Below, one piece after another: positions 37,093-49,679 of a stretch of DNA of 64,000 nt. Source of the stretch: Plantago major. Taxonomy: Eukaryota > Streptophyta > Magnoliopsida > Lamiales > Plantaginaceae. The stretch lies in the NCBI GenBank assembly GCA_026545765.1, contig CM048843.1:7050001-7114000 (forward strand), in the 5' to 3' direction. Each line of letters opens with the position of its first letter. Position 1 is the stretch's first letter. A program made the translations under genes and the position numbers. The notes beneath the pieces were generated by a model. The model did not search any database and was not told the origin of the DNA. It saw only the letters and a program-made list of their open reading frames with translations.

Positions 37093-37843
37093 GTAATAAG
37101 GTAATTTTGAAGGGAGAGTAGATGAAATTTGCCCAGACTATCAGTGATCACATATTAATTTTACTGCTCTTAAGAAGAAGAATAGCTTAGGTGGTTAGGC
37201 CTATTTGCTTCTAGAAATATTTGGAGATAGTACTAATTGATCCAGGTCATTTCCAAGTTGTCATGTGCTTCCAGAAGAACATGTGATTTTTACTTTTTGT
37301 AATAGAGAATTTAGAGATTAACATGTGATCTAATTCTCTAGTATTAACTACTGTAGGATGGAATAATAGTATTTGGAGTAAGATAATAATCTTGAGCTCT
37401 TACACGTTTTGATTAGCTCAGATCTCAGTTTCCTCACTAAATCTCTAGCAGGACAAGTAAAAAACAAGTACAAATTGATACCAATAAGGAATTTAAGAAC
37501 ATGTTTTCCCATCGAAGAGGATTGAACATGATCATATATCTCATGTATATGTCTCTATACGTTGTAAAATGATATATTAAAGGGTCTAAAGTCAAAATGC
37601 AATCAAGTTTTCTACCATAATACAACAAATTTCAGAAGTCAAGGCGAGGAGAATCATTCACCTTTGGGCATGTAAGCTGGGACTGAGAGTATGGTTGCCA
37701 AAATGCCTGTTTTGAGGCAAAGATCACCCGAGTTCTATAGATAGGGTCGGATTGTACATTGACAAAGGCCACTCTTTTAATGCTACATAATTGAGAGAAG
37801 CCAAGGAAACATATCCATTCATGGCATGTTTGTAGGGTTCAAA
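37093..37843. other. intergenic DNA downstream of the RRM gene
   Basis: No gene recognised. The 3' UTR of the minus-strand RRM gene probably lies at its right end. Confidence 0.35.
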
Positions 37844-40800
37844 TCAGTCCTGCAAAGAGATACTTGGTCAAGGGTTGCTCAGGCTCATGAGAACTTCAAG
37901 TGACTAGATTGGGTAAAAAATAAAAACAACACTAGATAAATGTGATGTGCAACAACTTCTTAAATTGTAATGTTTAATAAATAAAAGGCCAGTGTGGCAA
38001 AGTGAGACATCTCAATGCTTAGGGACACTGTCTTTCGATTTGAAAGCCCAGACTTGAGGGGGTGTATAGTGTTATAGACTTGACAGGGTGTATAGTGTTA
38101 TTCTCCATCTGGTCACCTGGGAAGAGATATTTCTTTTGATGTGCAAATAGGTATATATCAGTTGAGTATAGCCAGAATCGAAGTAAAATCTACATGTGTG
38201 ATACCAACTCAAGGTATTAAAAGAAATAGACTGACCTTGAACCGTCTTCTGCGTGAGTCATCAGAGTCAAGTCCTGAGACTTGTGACCCACGACTAGAAT
38301 GTTCATTCCGGTTATTACCAGCTCCAGTTGCTGGAGCCCATCTTTTTCTTTCATCTACTTGGCTTCTAGAACTTTGAAAGAAGCCATCCTTGTCCCAGGT
38401 CACTTCATAATCAGCTCTTAAGCGAGAACCTTGCTGCATTAGTTAAAATCTCAATCTGAGTGATTTAATATATATGCACAAAGAACTCATTGTTGAAACC
38501 AGTGTTGTCAATCCTAATCCATGATAGGAAACTATCAGACACGGTAGATATACATATATAAATACATACCTATATATGTCTATGCACAAAAATATAAGTT
38601 AAAATCTTAAATCTTCGATCTTGCACAAGCATTTCAAGAGAGTAGAGTAGGGGTGTAAATGAACAGAGCCGTTCGTGAACGTTCGCGAAAAAGCTCAGTC
38701 TAACGCTCGGTTCGTTATCGAGTTGACCGAACTCGAACGGTTCGCGAACATGTTTCGAGTAATTATCGAACGAGTTTCGAGCTTAATTGGTTATGGCTCG
38801 AGTGTTCGCGAACGGTTCGCGAACATAGGTGTATATATATTCAATTATTATTTTTATAATGATATTTATATAAAACAAAACAATTATACCTAAACCTAAC
38901 ATCCAGATCCAATTATTCAAACACTCCACTACTCCAGTTCCAGTCGACTTCTTCCTTCGTCTTCTTCCAACAATCGAACTCCTCCTTCGTCTCCACCGCC
39001 GCACTCTGCTCCACTCCTCTACCGCCGCATCTCCTATACTGCCGCACCTCTCCTCTACCGCCGCACCTCTCCTCTACTCTGCTCCACTTCCAATCTTGTC
39101 CAAGTTCCGATCTGCTGCTCCAATTCTGCCGCCACTCCCCCTCCAACGACTTCCGGCGGCTGGGCTCTCCCCCGACGAGTTTCGAACTTCCGATCTGCTG
39201 CTCTTCTCTGCAGGTTAATTTTCAAATCTCAACCTCTACTTTATAAACAATGTACTTCCTCATATTTAGGTTATTGTGGAATGAAATTATAGATTCTATT
39301 TAGGTTGTTTTGGATTGAATTCTTGTACTCTAGAAGCTTTTGGGCAAGAGTATTCATTGCATTTTGTTATAGGATTAGAAATGTTGATTAGTTTGGGGTT
39401 GATTTCACAATCATAAATAACTGTGATATATTTGCTATAAGGTTTTGAAATGGCTACATCTCCTAAAATTCTTGATCCCGAGTCACTAATTACTGGAGAA
39501 GAGCTAGCTAATGCTGAAATTAATCAGCCCGTCGCAAACTAGTCTTATTAGTTCCATTAAAAGCTTCATAACTTTCCTACTAGCTAATTCTTTACTATTT
39601 TTTCTTTCCTACTAGGCTACTACCACTCGCAAACTAATATTTATACTTTCCTACTATCTAATTTATAGTCTTATTAGTTCCATTAAAAGCTTCCTAACTT
39701 TCCTACTAGCTAATTCTTTATTATTTTTCTTTCCTACTAGGCTACTACCACTCGCAAACTAATATTTATACTTTCCTACTATCTAATTTATAGTCTTAGT
39801 TCCATTAAAAGCTTCTTAAGTTTCCTACTAGCTAATTATTTATTATTTTTCTTTCCTACTAGGCTACTACCACTCGCAAACTAATATTTATACTTTCCTA
39901 CTATCTAATTTATAGTCTTAGTTCCATTAAAAGCTTCCTAACTTTCCTACTAGCTAATTCTTTATTATTTTTCTTTCTTACTAGGCTACTACCACTCGCA
40001 AACTAATATTTATACTTTCCTACTATCTAATTTATAGTCTTAGTTCCATTAAAAGCTTCCTAACTTTCCTACTATGTAATTCTTTATTATTTTTCTTTCC
40101 TACTACCAATCGCAAACTAATATTTGCCCTTTTCTTTTACAGAAGATGGAAGATCCATTTGTGATTACACTACCTGATCCATAAGTTACCCGACTCATAA
40201 GTTATAAATGTGAGTTCATTGCGACCAATCTAACAAGCTATATTACTTAGAATTGTGTTGTTTGATTGTCTGAATCACATTTTTTTTATATCTCAGTTTT
40301 TTTCTCATTGTCATTTTTAACATGTGTTTAATATGTGGATTAAGTTTGGTTTGATGTGTTGAACTTTGCTGAAGATCTTTGATTTTGTCTCTCAATATAA
40401 AATGCCTAGTGGTTGATTATCTTACTGCTTTAAGCACATTTACTGCTCCCTCTGAAAATGTAATGTATTTATCAATTTCATATCTTAGAATGAGTAGTAT
40501 AATTTTCTTGTTGTGATGGTTCATGTATCCTATTGGGGATATATTTTTGTCTGCAAAAATGATACCATGGCGGAGAATCTCAAAAGGGAGCTTTTTGGTA
40601 TGTTTTTCTTTCTGTTTCTGTTTTATTTTTTTATTTTTTATTTATTTTTTTTTTTTTTGAGTTTATGAATTGTGTTTGTTTGATCATTATTGATGTGTTA
40701 TGGATATTGCTCTTGTTTCTTGGACTTGGTTTCGTAGTTTCTATATGGGATTAGACAAGGTTTAGTTGCTATTGATTTGAAAGTTTGAAGCTTTTTATGT

Positions 40801-43800
40801 GTTTGTGTGGTTTTCTTTTTCATTTTTTGCATATTTGTCATTGAAATTTCAAGCTTTAACTTGATTTATGATCTGGTAGTGTTATGGTGTATATTATGAA
40901 TTCTTTGTCCTGTTTGTTTACTGTTTATGGTTTATGGAATCAAACAAAACTATAGAATTATTTGGACTATTTATGCTTTTCTGATGATAAAATTTTGAGT
41001 CAGTTTATGTTTACTTTGTATTGGCCTGAAGAGTTTAATTCTGTGGTTTTAACTTTAGATGGATGAATCTGAATTGCAAGATATTAACTCGGTACACATA
41101 ATCTGTATTTCAGGATTGCCTCCTAGATACCGTGACGCAAGCGAAGACATTTTTGAGGATAATGTATATGTGAAGTTGTGAACTTCATTTTTGGTTTCGA
41201 ATTTGTGGAACGCATATTTTGTAATGGAAATTTGAAACCTCATGTTTCGAATGTAACAAATAGAAGTATTTTATGCATCTTGTGTATGTTAGATTTGAAA
41301 ATTGATATATATTTGACCTTGTTTGAGCTAAATGAGCAAATTTCGAGCATTAACGAGCTTTTTCGAACATAAACGATCATAATTGTAGAACACAAACGAA
41401 CAGAACACAAACGAACATAAACGAACGAACTGTTCACGAACATATTCGATCATTATTAGAAGTGGACCGAACACGAGCCGAGCTCGATCTTGAAAAGATC
41501 GTCGATCTCGAACACGAACATAAGTGCATTGTTCACGAACAAGGCTCGTTTAGTGTAAAGCTCGGCTCGTTCGGTTCGTATACAGGCCTAGAGTAGAGAC
41601 AACAAAGTCGAGAACATCGGTAAACTGAACTAGAGATTGTTGAAGCATGAATTTGCAGAAATGATCAACAACAATTTCTCTCCCGAATAAATAAATCTAA
41701 AGGTCTGCCAAAGGATTAGGACGAAACCAATAATGGTTCACTTTTCACTAATTTTGTACCATAATTCATCCGGTGGCCAGGCAAATTTTTGGATATCACA
41801 CGGGCATATAAATGAACTTAGTAGTTCACTAAAAAATAAAAGCAGAAAGGAAATATAAGAAAAGCTTTCTACCTTATTTAGGGAGCGACCACATAAGACC
41901 TTCAAGGCATTATAGAAGTCTGTGTAAGTTCTGAACCGGACTACGATCTTACAGTTGAGGCCAGAGACTAAGCCTCCGTCATCTTCATCCTCATTATCAC
42001 CTAGATCATTGTCCTCAGCAACATCAAGATTCCTATAGAAGCAACAGCTTTCAGAAAATCATAGCATAGACAAAAATTAAACATTACCGCACATGGTGTC
42101 CTATGAAGTTGTGGTCGATTTTGGGAATTAGCGCCAGAAACTTACGAAGTAATAAACTTGAAATAATTAGAACTATTGATTTCATCACTCATCTGATTCT
42201 CAGCAAAGTGCCAAAAACTCTGTTTCAGATCAGACAGAATATTAGGAGTAGGTTTGAGTAATAACGTGAAATATGAGGTCTTACATTTAGTAATTTTTCA
42301 TCCTGTGTTTAGTAACTCCCTATTCTTTTAATTTGACAATATATTTTTTGGGATTTTATTTAATTTCCAATATCATAAATTACATCCTTTAATCGGAAAA
42401 GATTCTTTAATGTGTTAAAACTTTGGAAATGAAGAAACTGAGGACTGAGAACATCAGGTTTGTGCAGGTCTGGTCAGAGAAAAAAGAAGCGGCAGTAAAT
42501 GAATCTTAAATGATGTTTGATACTCTACTATGTGCATTTTAAGTAAGAGGCTTGCGCCATGCTCCTTTATGGCTTTGGCTTATATGATTAGGATTTCCAA
42601 AATCTGAGCCTTCAACCATCTTATGAGCAGAATTCCAAAACATAAGCCATAAAAGAACAACTTACGAGCAGAATTCCATCATGCACCAGGTCTTTCTTTC
42701 AAGCAGTTACATATTAACCATAAACATAATTCCATCATTCACATGCAGATCAATTAACCAATGAAAAGTCATTTGCGAATATTAAAAATGAGCATAGGTA
42801 CCTGATTTTTCCAAGTGAAGAGAAAATTGTATGACTGACTAGCATTGAAGGCTTGGATGAGACTCGTGTCTCAGCAAACCACCTTGATGGCAAGCCTTTT
42901 AATATAATAGTATCAGGTTGTTGCCTGTCGGCCCTCGAGTGTCCTGTCAGACACATAGAAACTGAGACTGATGAGCCTCAACAAGAAAAAAGAACAGTAT
43001 AGTGACAAACTTCTGATACAAACGCAGCATGAATCGGCCAAAAAACGTAAAAGATGCAAAGCCTGCATGAGTGAGTAGAAAGGCAGTGGTGAACTAGGTC
43101 AAGATATTTGGAATGCAAGAAAAAAGAAGGTTTTTAATGTCAATCAGTGTGTGGTTTAAGAAAAGCTCATTGTGATCAGGCAATTCCATAACCAATGCAA
43201 ATTTACACCAACCAATTGTAATTTGTCAGCAAAGGCCCATTCAGCAAAAACGCATAGAAAACTTTGCGTGCTTCATCAAGCGCTTTTGCCCGACCCAAAA
43301 CAAATCATAAAAAAGAATCAAAAGACCATATCTTTGTCGGATATCAGTTATTGCAAAATTAACTGGATTATCAATGATCAATCAATTAACTTGTTTCTCG
43401 AGACTCCAGAATTCTTTCTTAATTGCTTTAAAGGATCCATACTCTAAATGACAGCATCACATCCAAGCTCACATAAACACCCTAATCAAATTCAAATAAG
43501 CTATAACCAGACATGCTTTGTTCTCAGTTCTCACCATCTTTCACAAGTTCAAGGCAAAACAATGTAAAAGCTTACATAACAAAATCAATCCTTTTAATGA
43601 CATAATCAGAAATGAGTTGATAAGGAATCTCCTAGTCCTACCTCAATCAATTACTTGACCCAACTACAAATTTAAATTTTCAGCTAATTAATCACGTAAA
43701 TGCACGTCGAAATCGAAACAAACCTCGATTCCCAAACGCGGCAACCTCCTCCCACTCCTTCCTCATCCCCTCAGCACCCTCCGAAATCGGCATAACCACA

Positions 43801-44243
43801 TCAAGCTTAAACCTCACCCCCTCTAAACTGAGCTCCATTCCATCCATCTCCTTGACAATCCCCTTCTTCCACTCCAAATACTCCTTCTCAAACTCCTTAC
43901 CATCCTTCTCCAACCCTAACATCCTCGCCCTGGTCAAAAAAGCTTCCAAATCGAGAACAAACAGCGCACCACGCGCCACGGGCTCATCGCGCTTGCGCTT
44001 CTTGAGGTCCTTGTACTTGTGGATTTTGATGTCTTCTTCTACGGCGGTGATGGAGTGTGATTTATGGAGGTAGTCGATTAGAGAGCGCTTGAGCTTCCAT
44101 TCGTCGAGCGGTGAGACGGATTTGTCGGCACGGTGGACTGTGAGGTTGAGTTTCAGGCGTGGGGTCAGACAGAGGCTGGATTCGAGGGTGAACGGGTCCG
44201 TTGGGAGGAGGAGGAGGGTTGCGGCGGAGCTCTGGTCGCTCAT
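37844..44243 (-). CDS. RRM protein, AKAP17A/XE7-like
   Basis: Predicted RNA-binding nuclear protein; animal AKAP17A/XE7 is a splicing-associated factor, and plants have a related single-RRM protein. Exons on the minus strand: 44243-43724, 42943-42802, 42032-41873, 38433-38236, and a proposed last exon 37849-37844 that gives only Asp and a stop. Phases agree throughout (341 residues). The N-terminal third has the family block VARGALFVLDLEAFLTRA after a KKRKRDE basic patch. The RRM starts near residue 180 (DTIILKGLPSRWF) and continues across the acidic exon 3 to ALKVLCGRSL. After it come ADYEVTWDKDGFF and an Arg/Ser-rich tail (DSRRRRFK). The start is ATG 44243; a GTG precedes it. The last exon is least certain. 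The 3439-bp third intron contains a complete hAT insertion, so correct splicing requires removing it. Confidence 0.87.
38640..41598. mobile_element. non-autonomous hAT element in an intron, 8-bp TSD
   Basis: The direct repeat GAGTAGAG at 38640-38647 and 41591-41598 flanks 38648-41590 (2943 bp). The ends are inverted: TAGGGGTGTAAATGAAC at the left and TAGGCCTGTATACGAAC when the right end is reverse-complemented. Both subterminal regions (38660-38830 and 41320-41585) are packed with GTTCG/CGAAC words on both strands, probably transposase-binding sites; this end structure is typical of plant hAT elements. No intact transposase is encoded. Possible remnants are MATSPKILDPESL near 39450 and LPPRYRDASEDIFEDN near 41116. 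The duplication is exact, so the insertion is fairly recent. Confidence 0.93.
39540..40127. repeat. minisatellite, five ~122-bp units
   Basis: The landmark CCATTAAAAGCTTC recurs at 39554, 39680, 39802, 39924 and 40046, so the steps are 126, 122, 122 and 122 bp. Units are nearly identical; the first has a 4-bp ATTA difference and the last is partly deleted. Each unit contains TTTCCTACTA repeated three or four times. It lies inside the hAT element. Confidence 0.95.
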
Positions 44244-44513
44244 CACGGCGGTGATTGATTGTTGGAGTTAGTTTTCTGCTTCTTTGTTGACTCAGGACTG
44301 TGGTCAGTGAGTAGTGAGCTTGCTTGTCACTTTTTTGCAAGTTAGCCTTGTGAAATCTTTAACTTGTCACCAAAACCCTGTAAGTTTCAAATTGTAACGC
44401 GTCCGAGAAACGGGTTTTGAAATAGGATTAAAATACATTTTCAAGATCATGTTGCGATAATAAAAAAGTAATTAGTACTCGACGAGCAAGTTTGATACGC
44501 GGTGGTCGTCCAT

Positions 44514-46029
44514 CTATATATTATTAAAATCTCAGTTTCTATTTCATCCAGTTTGTATATGACTGAAGCCAAAATGAATGTTGTAATTAATAACAATTTT
44601 GATTTTTTTTCTAAATTCATCAAAGAAAATACACATTAGGAAAGAAATCATTTTGATACTACAATTTCACGTTTTCCCCACATATTTCGGCTCATTCATT
44701 GTACTTTCAATCAATATCTATCTATTCTTGGTATTATTATCAATCAAAATCATTTTTTCATATTGTTAAAATTGCCCACTAATGAGAAGATTTCAAACCC
44801 TAGTGAAAGTGCAATTTATATTGCACTTGTTTTGTTAATTCGGTTTTTCTTCGTTTATTAACCGGTTCGACAATTGTAGTTGTTTTTCTATGGTTATTTT
44901 GTAGGATATATCAAGTTGGGCCTCAACATGCTTAATGGATCACGATTGGTCACTGTAGAAGCCGATTCTTAGCAAAAGCAATCAGAGCAAAAAGGAAAAT
45001 AAGAAGCATAATGCAAGAAGGAAGCTGCCATATTGTTCAAGGAAGAATTTGATGCTATAAGAAAAGTGAGAATTAAAAGAGATTGATATATAGAAGACTC
45101 CTTATACTGTTGAAAGATAAGAAAGGCAGTTTCCTTCCTAGAGAAAACCTAACAGGTTTCGACTTGGGCCAAGCCGTGTTTCTTCAGAAGATCGATTCTT
45201 GTACATTATATATACAGAAGAACACGCTTTTTAGCGGTGACGATCGAAGAGCAACTCTTGAATATATTTTGCGGCGTTCTTTCCCATTAAGTTGACTTGA
45301 CTTACGCGCTTTCTTGGTGAATTTGACCCCAGCCCTATATATATACACAAGAAGAAGCTTTCAGCAAGACCACGTCTATAGAGATTAAACTTCCTGATCA
45401 TTGAGTTTAGGTTTGTCTTGCTTTACTAGACCTTTACCTCGGTGTTTACTTGTGAGTGTTCTCTAAAGATTGAGAATTACTCTAGTATCATTGAACTAGA
45501 ATAGGTTTTTCTTATCTGTTCTAGGTCTAGTTTTTTGTAAGTTTAATCAATCGTTTGTGATTGAATTAAACTTCTTTTTGTAATTCTACTTTTCAATTTT
45601 AGTAGAAGTTTTGCTACGGCACCGTCGGTATCTTTATATACCGGCTTTAGAAATCTCGTGTTCAGTTTTATTCCGCTGCACTTTACAGAGTTCTGTCAAT
45701 CACAGTTTACTATTGTCGTAGTCTTGTCGATCACTGTTCACTGTTGAGAAACGGTGTTGACTCAACATCAATAGTCAATTCCCCTTTTGGGGCTTCGACT
45801 CTTACATAAAGTTCTTAGACTTCCATCTCCAAGTTTCACTTGGACGTAGCTCCCCTCTTTTTGTGACCAATGTACCTGGCAGCTCGTATTGTTTGTTGAC
45901 CAGAATTCAAGAGCTCGGTTAGCATAGGGAACATATCGGAATATCTATAAATAATTTCATACTTGTTTCTTTCTCTTGTTTGAGACAGTCACTTCTGCTT
46001 CTATTCTAACACAAGATTCCCCTTTTCCC
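44514..46029. other. Helitron interior, unidentified retroelement-like sequence
   Basis: No gene recognised. From about 45290 to 45780 the sequence looks like an LTR or leader: a TATATATACAC motif near 45337, then T-rich sequence with CTCTAGTATC and GTCGATCACTG words. No borders or coding sequence were found. Confidence 0.3.
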
Positions 46030-46319
<290 letters not shown>

Positions 46320-46919
46320 TAGAAAGTTTGAATGAATTTTACAACCATTTCTCTTACAATGACAAGAAGAATCGTTCGAAACTGTCCAGAAGTACCAATC
46401 CCGGTCCTACAGTTCTAACACCTAGAAACGTGGCCATAAATACAACACCACGTCTTGCATTTCATAGAAACGTAATCCTGTTGCAATGAACGACGAGATT
46501 AAGCTCCCAAGAGGTTTCGTCCAATTCTCTCCGCCGTCAATGAAGAACAGGCATATTTTATTGTTCTATATGCTGCCATTTCCTGTTAGAGTCCGCATCT
46601 TGCTGTTTCTATCTATTGATGCATTGTCAGGATGTGGTTTGTTTTTGTTCTGGTGAGTTCCAGTATTCAATACCTAAAGCACTTTTCATTTCAAATATCA
46701 TATTTTTACAGTTTTGAACCATTTTGTTGCAGTCAGAAATCGTTCTCGAGGTTGTTTCATGGATTCATATTCTTTTCGATCCGCAAATCCTTCTTGGCAA
46801 ATCACAATATGATTCTTACGAATTCAAGCTTATTCTTCTATTGGCTTATGGTATCCTTCACGCAGTTTTATTATGATTATCAAATTAACCGTGCATGTTA
46901 TACATTGTTCTAACAAAAT

Positions 46920-47335
46920 CAATTGTCTAAATTTTCCACAGATTGACGTATTCATTCATCGCAATTACTCAAGGATTTTAGTGTTGACAAACTAACAGAT
47001 GATGAGGATATTATGTGCCAGTATCTTAACGTCATTGTGAATGTAAGTTTGTAAATTCAATACTTAAGACTCTATATGTATATATATCTCCACTATTATG
47101 CATGTTAAGTTCCATTTATACCATTTTACAGGAAGTTGCTTCCAAAGAAATGGTGCATGCTAATAAGGGAAAAGGCAAGCTTGAAGACTCAATTACTTAG
47201 GACTCAAGTCAAACATCAGATTCTAATTTGACACCAATGAAAAGATCCGTTTGCATAGACGTAGATGATGAGGATGACAGTTTCATGAACAAGCAGGAAT
47301 CCAGTAACAGGCCAATGAAGAAGGAGAAACTTTGA
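46920..47335 (+). pseudogene. RPA-like C-terminal remnant (Helitron-associated)
   Basis: One segment before a GTAAG donor near 47044 reads VDKLTDDEDIMCQYLNVIVN. After an intron, an exon from 47132 begins EVASKEMVHANKGKG and ends with a basic-acidic tail (TPMKRSVCIDVDDEDD, then MKKEKL) at TGA 47333-47335. This tail layout resembles the replication protein A homologues carried by plant Helitrons. An in-frame TAG at 47198-47200 breaks it, and no intact OB-fold exons were joined upstream. The identification is by layout, not by a strong motif. Confidence 0.4.
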
Positions 47336-49675
47336 AGTTTTTTTAATAGTTTCATTTTGAGTTCGTTTTGATGTTGAATTATTAGTTTCTCTTTAAGTTC
47401 AATTTGGAGTTTATTTGATAATTTCAGTTTAAGTTTGATTTGAGGACAATGTCAATTTCAGTTAGTCATTTTTTATGATCGGTACCTTTTTTGGGACAGT
47501 TATGTTTCGACTTGATTTTTATTATAGAAGGAACACTTTATTTTTCCTATGTACCGAATGCACTTCTTCTTTTTTTTACTATATTGTCTATTACTAACCC
47601 GTGGAACCTAATATTGCACTATAATTTATATAGATCTCAGTTGAACTAATATAAACATTTTTATTTATACTATATATATTTTATTTGCCATGCCTGAACT
47701 TATAATAATTTTAGTTCAACTAAGTTATCCTAGACAATTTACTAAGGAAAGTAGCATTCATCAAGAAATAATCAAAATTTACTAAGTAATTTAATAACAG
47801 AGTTAGTTGACGGATATACCTGTTATGCTCCAAGCAACATGAATTAGGATTCGTCACTTTGATACAAGCTACATTAATTATTTACAGGCTTTTTGATGAC
47901 AAATTACATTATATTACAAAAATATTACAGTGCTATCCTATTAAGTGACGAATCCCATCCTGGTCTTCATTCTTAGTTCTTCAACACGAGTTCCAGTGAC
48001 AGATTATCATTTCCTGAGTATTATTCATACAGCAATGTAAGATCACAAAGTTAAACAGAATATATTGTCTAAATTAGATTGCTTAGTACAGCTTCTTTGT
48101 GTGTGTTTATTTAATAACCTAGATTCAAAATGTTAAGGTTTCTAAGTAGTTAAGGATAACTATTGTTAACTCATATGTTGTGTATCTTTCTACGCATATA
48201 GAACAAACATACCCTTATAGCATCAATATATAAACTCCATTTATACAGTTTGAAATCTAATCAAATACCTCATTATACTTATATAAAATTTCAAAGGATT
48301 ATAAAAGGCAGAGATCATTATTCTATAGCCGTCTTCATATCTGCTGAGGTAAGAAAACTCAAGTTTCTTTTCAAGCCATTTTTACATTTTTGACACTATA
48401 CAATCGATTGAACTGTTTTATTTACTATTTTGTGCAGAAAAGCTCATCAAAAGTTGAAGTTCTTGGCTTGATTAACAGTGGTATGTTCCATAGATTTAGT
48501 ATACATTTTATTCAATTATAGTGAAAACTGTCTGCTACACACTTCGATAATAATTAAAAGAAAAGACAGGGCATATTGTAATAGTATGTTTATGAATCCA
48601 ATTTACCTGTGGTATACTCTGTTTAATGGAACAGTTGCATCCTTTCCTCTTAGCATCCATCAACTCGATTCACGTTGCGTGTTTACATGTCAAAAGAAGA
48701 ATTAGTCTTCAAAGATCCATGAATATAATTCGTAAAGCATTTTCAATGAACAATCATTCAAATTTAATTTGATATACAAGTTGCACGATATTCCCTAATT
48801 CGAATTATGCAGAACACTATCGATTATGTAAAAAAACAAATTAACATTCGCACCTTCATTCCGTTTATCTGATTTTTAATGGTAATTGAAATTATCTTCA
48901 AATTCGACATCAATTTCAGCGTATTTCACCAGATCTGACAAAATTCAAGCTAAAGATGTTAGTATCCCTGTTTACGAAGCTTTAAACAACTAAATCAGCT
49001 TCAATTTTGATAAAAAACTTACATCCAAATTCATAGATCTGAATGTCATCGTCTCCGGCGAGTTTGTGGGATAGCCCAAACTGTTCCGATCTTGCATGCA
49101 CATGCATAAAAATGCCACAGTTAAAGGATAAACATAAGAATCAATTCGAATTGATAGATTAAGCAGATCATCAAATTAAAACAATTTATGAAGATAAGAT
49201 TCAATTTCTTACAAGTTTTGATTCATCCAGAATACTTAAAAGCTGGTATAATAGATAAATTGAGAATTACGAAATGAATCTTACCTTCTGAGCTGTATTG
49301 AGATGTTGAAAACCTCCGAAATGATAATTGTAATCAGATCAATCCTTTAGCTATCAGTTTTTGTCGTCGAAAATTAAGCAGAAGATGAAACGAAAATGAA
49401 GCAGAAGGATGACGACGAAAATGGGGGAGATGAGTAGACTGTTGATTTAGAAAGTGGGAATAATCGGTGATGTCTTATTTATAAGACATGGGGGTATTTG
49501 TAGTTCTTTGGTCTTAATTCTCGAATTAAGGTAGAGTAATTCGCGAATTAAGGGTTCGTTAGTTGACTTGCTAAGTTTTCAGCTAATATTAATTTTTTAT
49601 CATTATTATTTGTTATTCTATGTATTTTATTACGTCATTGATCCTACTTCAATGATTTTTTATTATAATATAGGT
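47336..49675. other. Helitron interior without recognised genes
   Basis: AT-rich sequence. Near 47595-47608 the motif ACTAACCCGTGG is the reverse complement of the start of the Helitron 3' terminal block (CCACGGGTTAGT), which may mark the end of a second, oppositely oriented Helitron fragment. A minus-strand untranslated leader-like region is suggested around 49300-49450 but no coding exon is seen. Confidence 0.3.
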
Positions 49676-49679
49676 GTGT

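Noticed and set aside
45290-45960. LTR-like or virus-leader-like stretch inside the Helitron.
   Set aside because: No TG..CA borders, primer-binding site, duplication or coding sequence could be found, so no element was called.
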